The notes under the pieces: generated by a model | What the model saw: the letters and a program-made list of their open reading frames with translations, nothing else | What the model was told of the DNA's origin: nothing | The model's database searches: none | Shown here: piece after piece, positions 35,513 to 44,900 of the stretch | How the letters are laid out: each line of letters begins with the position of its first letter | Numbering within the stretch: position 1 is the stretch's first letter | Assembly (NCBI RefSeq): GCF_030811555.1 | Contig: NZ_JAUSQZ010000001.1 | Span: 3,779,241 to 3,843,240 of the forward strand | From: Kineosporia succinea | Lineage (GTDB): Bacteria; Actinomycetota; Actinomycetes; Actinomycetales; Kineosporiaceae | Direction of reading: 5' to 3' | DNA: 64,000 nucleotides | Program-made: the position numbers and the translations under genes

Positions 35513-36285
35513 GGAAGTTGCGGATTCCTCGGGATGAAGAACGGTTCCAGGCCGTCGGCGAACAGCTCGAGCACGTGGTCGGGCAGCACCGGGCCGTAAC
35601 CGGTGAAGGGGGAACGGATCTGGCTGACGTGCGCCTGGATCGCGCGGCGCTTGGCCTGGCGCTCGGCGGTGGACAGGCAGACCACGCTGAGCGTGCTGTC
35701 GTCGACGCGGGCGTCGTCGGGGCGCATCGAGTGGCGCATCCAGATCGGGTACTGCCACAGCTCGAGACCGGCCCGGGCCGCGGCGATCCGGGCGGCGCGG
35801 CCCACCGCCTGGTGGTCGGGGTGCGGGTCGTCGGGCCAGGGGGCGAGCACCAGCCCGCCGTCGGGCAGCAGGTCGGCCAGGCGCTGCGTGATCTCCTGCT
35901 CGTGCTCGGTGGCCTCGCCGTCGGGGATGTCGAGAAACACCGGCTGGGCGCCGTGGCGGCCGAGTTCGCGGATCGCGGCCCAGGTCTCGCGGCGCCGGGT
36001 GCGCACGAGCTCCTGGCGCTGGGCCGGGTTGGCCGAGGGGTAGCCGGCGGCGCCGTCGGTCACGATCGCGACGGTGAGCGAGCAGCCCGCGGCGCTGAGG
36101 CGGTGCAGCAGGCCACCCGCACCCAGCGACTCGTCGTCGGGGTGCGGGGCGATCATGGTCACCGGCTGCCCGGCCACGACCGGCAGCAGGCGGGGTGACG
36201 GGGCGGCCTCGAGTTTGGGGCGCCACAGACCGGGAGGCAGCCCCGGGGCGGTGACCTCGACCGGGGCGGGCAGCTGATCGGTCAC
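35509..36285 (-). CDS. PIG-L/LmbE-family deacetylase
   Basis: A 258-residue zinc-dependent N-acetyl hydrolase. The metal motif APHPDDE (residues 46-52) and the later PWPDDPHPDHQAVG give the expected His/Asp ligands. Members deacetylate N-acetylglucosaminyl lipids, GlcNAc-Ins or antibiotics. In this operon the likely substrate is an acetylamino sugar that is next methylated. The GTG start overlaps the acyl-CoA dehydrogenase-like stop by four bases and the end overlaps the methyltransferase start, giving a continuous translational chain. Confidence 0.87.
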   Translation of the reverse strand: MTDQLPAPVEVTAPGLPPGLWRPKLEAAPSPRLLPVVAGQPVTMIAPHPDDESLGAGGLLHRLSAAGCSLTVAIVTDGAAGYPSANPAQRQELVRTRRRETWAAIRELGRHGAQPVFLDIPDGEATEHEQEITQRLADLLPDGGLVLAPWPDDPHPDHQAVGRAARIAAARAGLELWQYPIWMRHSMRPDDARVDDSTLSVVCLSTAERQAKRRAIQAHVSQIRSPFTGYGPVLPDHVLELFADGLEPFFIPRNPQLP

Positions 36286-37379
36286 CGGAACGTCCTTCCC
36301 AGCAGCGTGCCGGTGCCGAGCAGGTGCGCGCCGACCTGCTCGTAGTCGGCCTCGCCGTGGTGCTGGCGCGCGTAGACCTCGAGATCGGCCAGCCGGTGGG
36401 CGAATCCACCGTCACGGCAGAGCCCGTTCGGCCCGCTCACCCGGGGCGCCCGGGTGAGCACCTCGAGCACGGCCAGTTCGACGGCGCTGCGGGCCGCGGT
36501 CATCCCGGCCAGGTCGATTTCCCGCTCCTGGCGGGCAATCTCGGTCAGGAGAGCGTCGGCCGCCGTGATCGCGACCGACATCGCACCGAGGTGGGCGAGC
36601 TGGTGCGGGGAGGCCCGTTCGGGCCGGACGGTGTCGAGCAGGGAACGCAGGACGCCGTGAGCGCCTCCCAGCCACACCGCGGCGACGCCGACCCCACCGA
36701 TCGCGAAACCTGGCCGCTCGAGGTAGAAACCGGGGCCGCCGACGGCGTCGGCCTCGCTCACGCGCAGGTCGTGCACCTGGATGTCGACACTGCGACTGGC
36801 GTCCATCCCCAGTGACGGCCAGGTGCCGTCCTGGCGGACCAGAGCGGACGTCTGCACCGGAACGTCCACCATGATCTTGCCCTGGTCGGTGGAGATCACG
36901 GTGAGCGCGCGGTCGAGGAACCAGGCGCCGGAGCAGAACCGCATCGTGCCCTCGACGACCCAGCCCTCACCGTCGCGGCGGGCGGTCAGGCCGGTGCCGC
37001 CCGAGGCGGACGCCCAGACGCCGTAGACCGCACCGGGCACCGGGGTGCGGTCGGCCTCGTGCAGGATGCGCAGAGCGTCGATGTGGCCCTCGGCCAGCCG
37101 GGCCACGGCCAGGTCGGCGTGGCCCAGGGCGGCCAGCGTCTGCCACAACGGCAGCAGCGGGCCGGTGGTGATCGGCGAGCCGGCCAGGGTGGTGGTCAGG
37201 TCGCGGACGACCTCGGCCACCCGGTCGGCGGCGTCCGGGGCGGAACGGTCGACGGGCGCCGGGACGGCGCCGGGCAGCAGGCTTCGGTTCCCGGAGCCGG
37301 ACCGCGAGAGAAGGCTCGAGGCAACCGGGTCCGGGAGGGCGGCAACGGTCGGATCGCTCAGCACTCCCACGCGATGCAT
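36282..37379 (-). CDS. Acyl-CoA dehydrogenase-family protein
   Basis: A 365-residue flavoprotein of the acyl-CoA/acyl-ACP dehydrogenase fold. Typical features are the helical N-terminal region, the beta domain with VYGVWASASGGTGLTARRDGEGWVVEGTMRFCSGA, and the C-terminal four-helix bundle (GGVGVAAVWLGGAHGVLRSLLD...). The usual conserved ends are weakly kept, so the substrate may not be a plain acyl-CoA. It heads the operon with deacetylase, methyltransferase and glycosyltransferase. It may oxidise an acyl chain or an amine on the product. The start is uncertain (ATG 37379 or GTG 37370). Confidence 0.8.
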   Translation of the reverse strand: MHRVGVLSDPTVAALPDPVASSLLSRSGSGNRSLLPGAVPAPVDRSAPDAADRVAEVVRDLTTTLAGSPITTGPLLPLWQTLAALGHADLAVARLAEGHIDALRILHEADRTPVPGAVYGVWASASGGTGLTARRDGEGWVVEGTMRFCSGAWFLDRALTVISTDQGKIMVDVPVQTSALVRQDGTWPSLGMDASRSVDIQVHDLRVSEADAVGGPGFYLERPGFAIGGVGVAAVWLGGAHGVLRSLLDTVRPERASPHQLAHLGAMSVAITAADALLTEIARQEREIDLAGMTAARSAVELAVLEVLTRAPRVSGPNGLCRDGGFAHRLADLEVYARQHHGEADYEQVGAHLLGTGTLLGRTFR

Positions 37380-37410
37380 CCTGACGCCGGTGGGGCGATC
37401 CGGCCCGTCC

Positions 37411-37444
37411 AGATGGCCCCCGGCCCGGCCGGGGCGAGGGCCAT
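37411..37444. terminator. Hairpin between the small motif protein and the operon
   Basis: GATGGCCC pairs with GGGCCATC around a GC-rich loop, right after the stop of the minus-strand small protein. It likely ends that transcript before the acyl-CoA dehydrogenase operon begins. Confidence 0.55.
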
Positions 37445-37454
37445 CCGGGACGAG

Positions 37455-37835
37455 CTAGATGACGTTGTCGAGCCGCTGCACGACGAAGTCGGGCACCGCG
37501 TAGGTGAGACCCCCGATGACGATGTAGATCCCGTCGGCCTCGCTCTGCCAGACCACGTCGTCCACGGGCAGAGGGGTGCCCGGGCGCAGCAGCCAGTCGC
37601 GGAAGTCGCCGCGGTCGATGACCGCGCGCTTGCGGGTGCCGTAGGTGATCGTCATCTCGGACAGGGCGACGTCGACGACCACGGTGCCCACGCGCCAGCC
37701 GCGCCCGTTCTTGGCGTCGAAGCTGAGCCGGCCCGTCCAGGCCTCGAGATTGATCGTCACCGCGCTCTCACGGATCGGGCTGTAGCTGGTCGAGACACCC
37801 CCGATGGTGCTCATGCTCCTGCTGACCTCGCTCAT
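37455..37835 (-). CDS. Small conserved protein with AV[FI]DRxxxRxWLxRP motif, paralogue 2
   Basis: A 126-residue soluble protein. A Ser-rich N-terminus is followed by strand-rich sequence and RAVIDRGDFRDWLLRPGTPLPVDDVVW, the same motif order as the protein at 11777. About one third of residues match in the shared 58-residue block by eye. GGAGG eight bases before the ATG supports the start. I cannot name the family. It is divergent from the XRE-TPR/kinase pair across a 730-bp gap. Confidence 0.65.
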   Translation of the reverse strand: MSEVSRSMSTIGGVSTSYSPIRESAVTINLEAWTGRLSFDAKNGRGWRVGTVVVDVALSEMTITYGTRKRAVIDRGDFRDWLLRPGTPLPVDDVVWQSEADGIYIVIGGLTYAVPDFVVQRLDNVI

Positions 37836-38563
37836 GACCGAACCTCCATGACCTGTATACCGGTGGTGCTGTGCACTGCTCTCGTCACTCCTGTCGAAGT
37901 GCCACTTGGGCGCTATCGGTGTAAGGCCGTCTCCCGTTACGGCCCGTGGACGATTCGCCCGAACGGATGTCCCGGGATTGGCCCGGGGGTATGAGAATTC
38001 GACACAGCGTTCCGGGGAGATGCCTGAAAGTCACCGGCTGATTCCCCCGTCGCGGTATCGGTGCGGTGTCGAACCTGCGGCCGGAACGCACCGGCAGGCA
38101 GATTCCCGCGTCCGATTGCACTGATGAATGGCAATGCGGCATTCCTGAATATCGCCTGAGTGGCGGTACTCACGGCTGTGGCCCTCCGGGCCGACCCCCT
38201 GGCTGGGGAGGTGAGGACCGGGAGGACGAGCCGGCGCCGGGACGGGTGGAGGGTGTCGGCGGGTGACTGTCACCCGCCCCGGCGCTGTTCCAAGAGCATT
38301 GCTCCTGACGCCGTTCCGGGTACAGCCGCCGGGGGGAGCGGCTCGGCTGGCCGGTGGCGCCGGTCGCGGGTGACTCGTCCGGCTAGGCGGCGTGGCAAGG
38401 CAACCGGAACAGGCTGCCCATACAGGACAAACGGGATGTACCCGTCGGGTGCCTAGTCGGGCTAGTCGGCTTGGCTGCATTCTGGGCGGAGTTGTTAGCC
38501 ATTCCGTGACGGATCCCCTACCGTCGGTCAAGACGGGGAAAACGGGGAAACAGGAGTCGAGCG
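37836..38563. other. Long intergenic region
   Basis: About 730 bases without a convincing gene. The left part (37850-38160) is less GC-rich. The middle holds a 9-bp hairpin (38258-38278, GGCGGGTGA/TCACCCGCC). The right end has CCTAGTCGGGCTAGTCGGCTTGG and leads to the XRE-TPR gene. A regulatory RNA is possible but unsupported. Confidence 0.35.
38258..38278. other. Strong small hairpin in long gap
   Basis: GGCGGGTGA pairs perfectly with TCACCCGCC around CTG. There is no T tract. It may be a terminator, a transcription-factor site, or part of a leader. Confidence 0.5.
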
Positions 38564-39943
38564 ATGAACGTGGAACCACGAAGTCCACTGCCCGCCGACG
38601 AGGTCTGGGAGCGCCTGGACATGCGCCGCGCTCTCGCGGCCCGCGATCTGGGCACGGTCTTCCGGCTGCTCCAGAAGCACGGTACTTCTCAGCGAACCAT
38701 CGCGGCCCTCACCGGGATGTCGTCGTCCGAGGTGTACGAGGTGCTGCGGGGTCGCCGGGTGATGGCCTACGAGGTGCTCTGCCGGGTCGCCGACGGCTTC
38801 GGCGTCCCGCGCGGATACCTCGGGCTGGCCTACGACACTGACACGGCGACCTGGCTCGACGCCAACCTGGTGCCGGCCCAGACCCGCACCGACCATGAAG
38901 ACGACGCGCGGGGCCACGCCCTCCTGGCCTACGCCGCCGAGGTCACGGTCGGCACGGCCGGTGAGCTGTCGCCGGAGTGGGCGTCGGTGCCGGCCGCCGC
39001 CACCCCGCTGCCCGGCCAGGTCGGGCCCGAGGACGTGGAACAGGCTGAGGCGGTCACGGCGCAACTGCGTCACCTCGACTACCGGTTCGGGGGCGGAGCC
39101 TGTCGCGACGCGGTGTCGGCGCACGCCCGCTGGGTCGACAAGCTGTGCGAGCTGCCGTCCCGGCCGGCCACCCAGACCCGCCTGTGGATCGCGGCCGCCG
39201 ACGTGCACAACCTGGCCGGGTGGACGGCATTCGACGTCGGTCTCTACACCGTGGCCGGGCGGCACCTGGCCCTCGCGCTCGACTTCGCCCGGCAGGCCGG
39301 CCTGCCCTCGCTCACGGCCAACGTGCTCTACCGCGCCGGGCGGGTCTACCTGCACCGCAAGCGGGTGAGCGAGGCCCTGCGCTTCTTCCAGCTGGGCCAG
39401 CTCGCCGCGCAGGACTCCGGCTCCCGCCGCACCGTGGCCATGCTCTGCGCCAACATCGCCTGGACCTACGCCGAGATGGGAGACGAGGCCCAGGCCATCA
39501 TCCACCTGAACCGGGCCTCCGACGAGTTCTCCCGGGCGGAGGACACCGACAGCGAGCCCTGGGTGCAGTTCTTCGCGGAGCTCGACGTGATGGCGCTCGA
39601 CGGCATGACCAAGCTGGCGATGGCCCGCACCAACGAGGCCCACGCCGGGCCCGCGCGGCTGGCGCTCGAGCGCAGCGTGGCCGAGCGCACCGACGTGATG
39701 GCCCGCAGCCTCGCCTTCGAGCAGGGCGCACTGGCCACGGCCTGCCTGCTCACGCACGACAGCCAGGCCGCCCTGGAGTTCGGGGAGCTCGCCCTGGGGC
39801 AGGCGCACCGGCTGCGTTCGCGCCGGGTCACCGACCGGCTGGCCCCGCTGCGCGACCTGTCGCTCGGCCTCGCCGACCGCGGTCCCGCGGGCGACGCCGT
39901 GCGCGACCTGGGGCGGCGGATCGAGCAGGTTCTCGTCTCGTGA
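38564..39943 (+). CDS. XRE-type HTH regulator with TPR domain
   Basis: A 459-residue cytoplasmic protein. The helix-turn-helix lies at about residues 25-85 (LGTVFRLLQKHGTSQRTIAALTGMSSSEVYEVLRGRRVMAYEVLCRVADGFGVPRGYLG). A TPR-like region follows (about 190-440), with paired helices such as NLAGWTAFDVGLYTVAGRHLALALDFA and ALRFFQLGQLAAQDSGSRRTVAMLCANIAWTY. ACAGGAG precedes the ATG. Its stop overlaps the next gene's GTG by four bases. In streptomycetes such proteins often accompany a kinase or metabolite-sensing partner; that is from memory. Confidence 0.87.
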   Translation: MNVEPRSPLPADEVWERLDMRRALAARDLGTVFRLLQKHGTSQRTIAALTGMSSSEVYEVLRGRRVMAYEVLCRVADGFGVPRGYLGLAYDTDTATWLDANLVPAQTRTDHEDDARGHALLAYAAEVTVGTAGELSPEWASVPAAATPLPGQVGPEDVEQAEAVTAQLRHLDYRFGGGACRDAVSAHARWVDKLCELPSRPATQTRLWIAAADVHNLAGWTAFDVGLYTVAGRHLALALDFARQAGLPSLTANVLYRAGRVYLHRKRVSEALRFFQLGQLAAQDSGSRRTVAMLCANIAWTYAEMGDEAQAIIHLNRASDEFSRAEDTDSEPWVQFFAELDVMALDGMTKLAMARTNEAHAGPARLALERSVAERTDVMARSLAFEQGALATACLLTHDSQAALEFGELALGQAHRLRSRRVTDRLAPLRDLSLGLADRGPAGDAVRDLGRRIEQVLVS

Positions 39944-40983
39944 ACCCGGCCGAGACCAGTCCCGGGCTCGACCGTCCCGCACTGGATCCGGCAGAGATCA
40001 CCACCACGGTGAATGCTGCCTGCCGGATTCTGGGCCTCGACCCCCGCGACCACACCGTTCTCAAGTTCACCAACAACGCGGTGCTGCGCCTGCCCCGGGC
40101 CGGCGTGGTGATCCGGATCGCCGGGTCCGCGGCCGTGGGCGAGCGGGCCCGGCGGGTGGTGCACGTCGCCCGGCTGCTCGAGCGGCACGGGGTGCCCGCC
40201 GTGCGCCTGGCCCAGCCCGACGACCAGCCGATGATGGTCCGCGGGCACGAGGTCACGCTCTGGCACGACGTCCGCCCGGTGCGCGACGCCGAGCCCGCCG
40301 ACCTCGCGGTGCTGCTGAAGGCGGTGCACGCGGTGCCCCTCGCGACCCCGGCCGCCCCGGTGGTGCCGGCCCGTCGCGGTCGCAGCCGCCGGCGTCCCTC
40401 GGTGCCCGGGCAGAACACCGGGCCCATCCCGGTGCAGTCACCCTCGCCCGCGGCCTCCCTGGTGCGCTGGGAACCGGTCGCCGGGATCCGCCGGCGCATC
40501 GCCTCGGCCGGGCCGCTGGCCCTCGAAGACCTGGCCTTCCTGCAGGCCGAGACCGACGCGGTGGCCGAGCAGCTCGCGGCGCTCAAGGAGCTGGAGCCGC
40601 TGCTGCCGCCCGGCCTGATCCACGGCGACTCGTTCCTCGGCAACGTCATCGTGGGCGAGAACGGGCCGGTGCTGTGCGATTTCGACTCCACCTGCTGGGG
40701 GCCGCGCGAGTGGGACCTGACGCCGATCGCGGTCGGGGCCCTGCGCTTCGACTACGGCGGCGACCCGGCCTCCCGGTTCGTCCTCGCCTACGGGCACGAC
40801 GTGCAGAACTGGCCCGGGTTCCCGGTGCTGCGCCGGCTGCGTGAGCTGCAGCTGGTCACCAGCGTGCTGCCGGTGCTGGCGGCCAATCCGGGGTTGCGGC
40901 CGCAGTGGCGCTTCCGGGTCGACAGCCTCCGTCGAGGAGACGCGTCGGCGCGGTGGAGTACCTACGGTCAGGTCTCGGTCTGA
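39940..40983 (+). CDS. Aminoglycoside-phosphotransferase-fold kinase
   Basis: A 347-residue cytoplasmic small-molecule kinase. The catalytic loop HGDSFLGNVIV starts at His228 (Asp230, Asn235), and the Mg-binding DFDST lies at residues 247-251. The N-terminal lobe has FTNNAVLRLPRAGVVIRIA. A Pro/Arg-rich insertion lies at about 138-165. APH-fold enzymes phosphorylate antibiotics, choline or sugars; the substrate here is not predictable. It is translated from a GTG that overlaps the XRE-TPR stop by four bases, so it may be its output or modulator. Confidence 0.82.
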   Translation: MNPAETSPGLDRPALDPAEITTTVNAACRILGLDPRDHTVLKFTNNAVLRLPRAGVVIRIAGSAAVGERARRVVHVARLLERHGVPAVRLAQPDDQPMMVRGHEVTLWHDVRPVRDAEPADLAVLLKAVHAVPLATPAAPVVPARRGRSRRRPSVPGQNTGPIPVQSPSPAASLVRWEPVAGIRRRIASAGPLALEDLAFLQAETDAVAEQLAALKELEPLLPPGLIHGDSFLGNVIVGENGPVLCDFDSTCWGPREWDLTPIAVGALRFDYGGDPASRFVLAYGHDVQNWPGFPVLRRLRELQLVTSVLPVLAANPGLRPQWRFRVDSLRRGDASARWSTYGQVSV

Positions 40984-40994
40984 CTCGTTCCCGA

Positions 40995-41031
40995 CCGGGC
41001 GAGCCCACCCACGGGGGGTGGGTTCGCCCGG
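40995..41031 (+). terminator. Intrinsic terminator after APH-fold kinase
   Basis: A 15-bp stem with one G-T pair (CCGGGCGAGCCCACC with GGTGGGTTCGCCCGG) and a seven-base loop, followed by GTTTCACC, separates the kinase from the DUF4132-like gene. Confidence 0.8.
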
Positions 41032-41072
41032 GTTTCACCGGTCTGGCTCTCAAGATTGTCGGTGGGCGTTGG

Positions 41073-41078
41073 TAGCGT
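41073..41078 (+). promoter_or_regulatory. -10 element TAGCGT for the DUF4132-like gene
   Basis: TAGCGT followed by seven bases and the GTG start suggests a leaderless mRNA and the promoter of the whole five-gene locus. No ribosome site is present. Confidence 0.45.
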
Positions 41079-41085
41079 CCGCGAC

Positions 41086-41937
41086 GTGAGTTGGACGAAG
41101 ACCGCGAGTGGGCACGAAGTCGCTCTGGACGAGGGCGTTCTGCGGTGCCGCAACAGCTCGGGCCGCCTGCTGAAGAGCGTTCCCGCGTCACTGAAAGACG
41201 ACCCGGTGGTGGTGCAGCTGCGCCAGGTCGCCGAATGGCTCACCCGGCACGAGGCCAGTTGCCTCGCCCAGGTCGAGACCTGGATGGTCCGTTCGCTGCC
41301 GGTGCCGCTCGGCCTGCTCACCGAGGTCTGGCCCGACGAGTCCTGGCAGCGGGCCCTGCGCGACCTCGTGGTGCGGTCGTCGGCGGGCGGTGAGCTCGGC
41401 CTGCTGCGCGCGGTCGACGCCGAGAAGGGCATCGGGCTGGTCACTCTCGAGGGTGACACGGTGTTCGTGCCCGCCCCCGAGGTGGAGATCCCGCACCCGG
41501 TGCTGCTGGCCGACCTCGACGAGCTGCGCGAGTTCGTCACCGACCTGGGTGTCGAGCAGACCGTCTCGCAGCTGTTCCGCGAGATCACGCCGCGCCCGTC
41601 CGGCCTGCGCCCGCGTGACACCTCGCTGAGCGACTTCTCCGGCGGCGCGTTCGGCGAGCTGAGGTTCCTCACCGGCCGGGCCAACTCACTGGGATACGCG
41701 GTGCGCGGTGGCTACGCCTCGCTGCGCGTCTGGGAGGGCGGGCGCCCGCTCGACGCCCGTTACTGGCTCGGGTCCGACGCCCCCGAGGGCCCGGCCTGGA
41801 CCGGTGAGCTCGGCTGGGTCGACGAGGCGTCGCGCCCGGTCCCGCTCACCGAGGTCGGGCCGGTGGCCTGGTCCGAGGGCGCTCGCATGGCGGCCCGCAT
41901 CTTCGCGGGCCGCACCACCGAAGACGAGGCGGCATGA
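41086..41937 (+). CDS. DUF4132-like protein, first gene of the MoxR/VWA/SWIM locus
   Basis: A 283-residue soluble protein. The core EIPHPVLLADLDELREFVTDLGVEQTVSQLFREI and the end PVPLTEVGPVAWSEGARMAARIF resemble the C-terminal domain of DUF4132 (E. coli YehI), whose N-terminal parts are absent here. The resemblance is from memory and needs a profile search. It may contact the giant protein encoded next, with whose gene it overlaps by four bases (ATGA). The GTG start is favoured by a -10-like TAGCGT seven bases upstream and the lack of a ribosome site. Confidence 0.68.
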   Translation: MSWTKTASGHEVALDEGVLRCRNSSGRLLKSVPASLKDDPVVVQLRQVAEWLTRHEASCLAQVETWMVRSLPVPLGLLTEVWPDESWQRALRDLVVRSSAGGELGLLRAVDAEKGIGLVTLEGDTVFVPAPEVEIPHPVLLADLDELREFVTDLGVEQTVSQLFREITPRPSGLRPRDTSLSDFSGGAFGELRFLTGRANSLGYAVRGGYASLRVWEGGRPLDARYWLGSDAPEGPAWTGELGWVDEASRPVPLTEVGPVAWSEGARMAARIFAGRTTEDEAA

Positions 41938-44900
41938 GCAGGCAGACGCGGGAGAAGCTGATCGAAGCCGGCGCGGTGGTGGCCGGCCCGGCCCCGGAGT
42001 CGTCGCTCGACGGCACCGACACGATGACGGCCCGGGCCTACCGGCATCCGGCCCTGGGCGATCGGGCGGTGGTCCGGCTGGTGCCCGAGACCCTGGGCGG
42101 TGCCGAGGATCTCGCCGTCGAGTTCCTCGGGTTCGAGCCCGCCCGGCCCCCGGTCGCGGTCGGCACGGGCCGGCGTCAGGCCCTCGGCTTCCCGGCCTGG
42201 GCCCTGGTCAACGACCCGGCCAACGGTCACCACGCGCTGGCGCTGGTGAAAGACCTCGAGCGGCTGGCCCGGCAGGCCAAGGGCCGCCCGGGCGCCGCGA
42301 AAGACGGCTTCGACGAGCTGGCCGCCCGGCTCGGTGCCTCGGTGCCGCACTTCCTGCCCACGTTCTACGAGCAGGCCGGCCGCGCGTTCCTGGCGGTCGA
42401 CAACAAACAGAGCGCGGCCACGATGTTCGGCAAGGCCCGCGAGGCCGAGCGGGTGCACGCCCTGCCGATCGACGAGGCCCGGCAGCGCGACGTCTTCCTG
42501 GAGTTCGCGTTCAACGGCGCCCTGAGCGGCAAGTCACTCACCCAGTACGCGAAAGACCTGGCGCAGCGCACCGATCCGGTCGCCGCCTACGAGCTGTTCC
42601 GGCAGGTCTGCGCCGAGCGCGTCGCCGGTGGCCTGCCGCCCTACGCCGGCATGGCCGACGACCTGCGCCGCCTGGTCAAGGCGGCCGAGCTGGGGCAGGC
42701 CGCCGAGGAGGAGAAGGTCGTCCGCGAGCTGCTCGACTCACCCGCGCTGCCGCACGCCCCGCTGCCGTTCTGGAAGTCCTACGCCGCCGCGCTGCAGCGC
42801 CTGTCGGCGAAAGAGCCGGCGGTGCGCCGAAGTCTGCTCTCCCTCTTCCCCCAGGGCGACCAGACCGGCACCGAAGACTTCTGGTTCACCCTGCTGCACG
42901 ACACCGGTTCGCTGGCCGGGCTCACCGAGCTCGACGGGGTGCCCGAAGCGGCCCGGCCCGAAGACGGCTCGGCCGGCTGGCTCGCCCGGGCCGTGCTCTG
43001 GCGGGCCCGGGGCTGGCGCACCACCCGGCGCTCGCCGCGGCTGCTCTCCCTGGCCCAGGCGATGGTGCCCCGGCTGCAGGCCGAGAACGTGCCGTTGCGG
43101 CTGCTCGACAAGGGCGTCGACCTCGACCTGCTCGACCTGGTGCTCGCCCACGGCCTGCGCGTGCAGTTGCCCGAAGGGCGCCCGGTGGCCAAGTTCGGCC
43201 TCAAGCGCTGGCGCGAAGACCAGTCACCGGGTCGTCGTGACCTGGTGAGCCTGGCGGCAACCGACTGGGCGCGGGAGCCGATGCGGCTGGGCATCGACGA
43301 GGCCATGCGCGACCGCTACGGGTTCCGGCCCGATGCGGCGGGCCGCAAACCGCTCGACGACCTGCGTCCGTTCTACGAGACCCGGGGCCCCCGCGAGGCT
43401 CTCGGCGACTGGCTCGACGAGACGGCCACGGCCGTGACCGGTGGGGCGCTGCCGGCGCTGACCGACACGCTCGACCGGCTGCGGCTGGTGGCCCACGGCG
43501 AGGTGCTCGGGGTGCGGCCCGACGCGTATCCCCGGCTGAGCGGCGCCGACGTCGCCGGGGCACTGGCCCGCACGCTGCGGATCGGGCTGTTCGACGAGTT
43601 CGGCTGGCCCGCGCTCGAAGAGGCGGTGGCCGAGTTCCCGGTGCCCAAGCCACATCCCAACGGCTACACCGAAGAGCCGTTCACCGTCGCCGACTCCTGG
43701 CCCGCGCTCGTGCTCCACAACAAGCTCATGGCCGTGGTGGTGGGCCCACGGGAGATCCTGCTGCGTCACACGTTCCGTATCCCGAAAGACGTGCCGAGCT
43801 ACTACTCGCGCTCGGTGGTCTTCGTCGACGGGCGGCTGCTGGTGCTGTGGGACAGCGAGAGCGGGGTGCACGGCTACTGGGACGACCGGGCCGACGAGGT
43901 CTTCCGGGTCGCCGGGGCGATGCCGCAGCACCACTTCAGCCGCTTCGGCACGTCCGCGCCGCTGCCCGGTGGCGGGCGCACCTTCGGCGGGCGCCCGCTG
44001 CTGCCCGGCGACCGCACCGTGGGCAAGGCCCACGCCGTGGTGAGCGACGGCTCGGGCTGGTGGCGTCTCGACGGGGAGATGGTCAACGGCCGGGGCTGGC
44101 GCGAGTTCGACCCGGCCACCGGCGATCCGGGGCGGCTCTCACGTCCGGCGTTCTTCGAGGCCGGGCTGGAGGCCGACGGGTCGGTGCCGGCCGACGACTG
44201 GTGTGCCCTGGCCCCGGTGCCGCCCGGGTTGGAGGGCACGCCGTTCGGCACGGCCGGCGGGCTGCTGGGCTGGCGCTCGGTGCGGTCGGCCGACGGGTCG
44301 GGCGAAGCGGTCTCGGTCACCGGTGACGTGGCCCGGCTCAGGCCGGAGCTGATGAAGTCGTCCGGAATCCACTGGCAGCCCGGGGTCGTCGGCCCGATCC
44401 GGATGCCCGGCGGGGGTCCTGCGGTGGCGTTGCTGATCGCGGGCCGGGGCACGTCCGTCACGTTCTCCGACGGCGAGGTGGGCGGTAGCGACGTGCACAC
44501 CGGCCGGTCGTGCGACTACGCCAAGGGCACGCCACTCGTGCCGCCGGTGGTCTACTGGCACGCGCTGCGGGCGCGTGACGAGCAGGGGTCGGCGGCGCTG
44601 CGGGGCATCACCCGTGAGCAGGCCGCCGCGCTGGTCGAGGCCGCCCGGCGGGGCCGGGCCGAGAAGGCGGTGCGGCAGGTGCTGCCGCAGATCACCCACG
44701 AGAAGCTGGTTCTCGGGGTGGCGGGCGTGCTGGAGGTCGCGGTCGCGCAGGCGGAACGGGTGCGGTCGCTGCCCGAGCCGGTGAGCACGCGGCCGGTCGA
44801 GATCGTCAACACACCGGAGGCCGAGGAGCTTCCGGAGGCGGAGCCTCCCGCGGGGGCAGGTGTCGCGGTGCCGGCCACGGCCTCCGACCAGGATCTGGGC

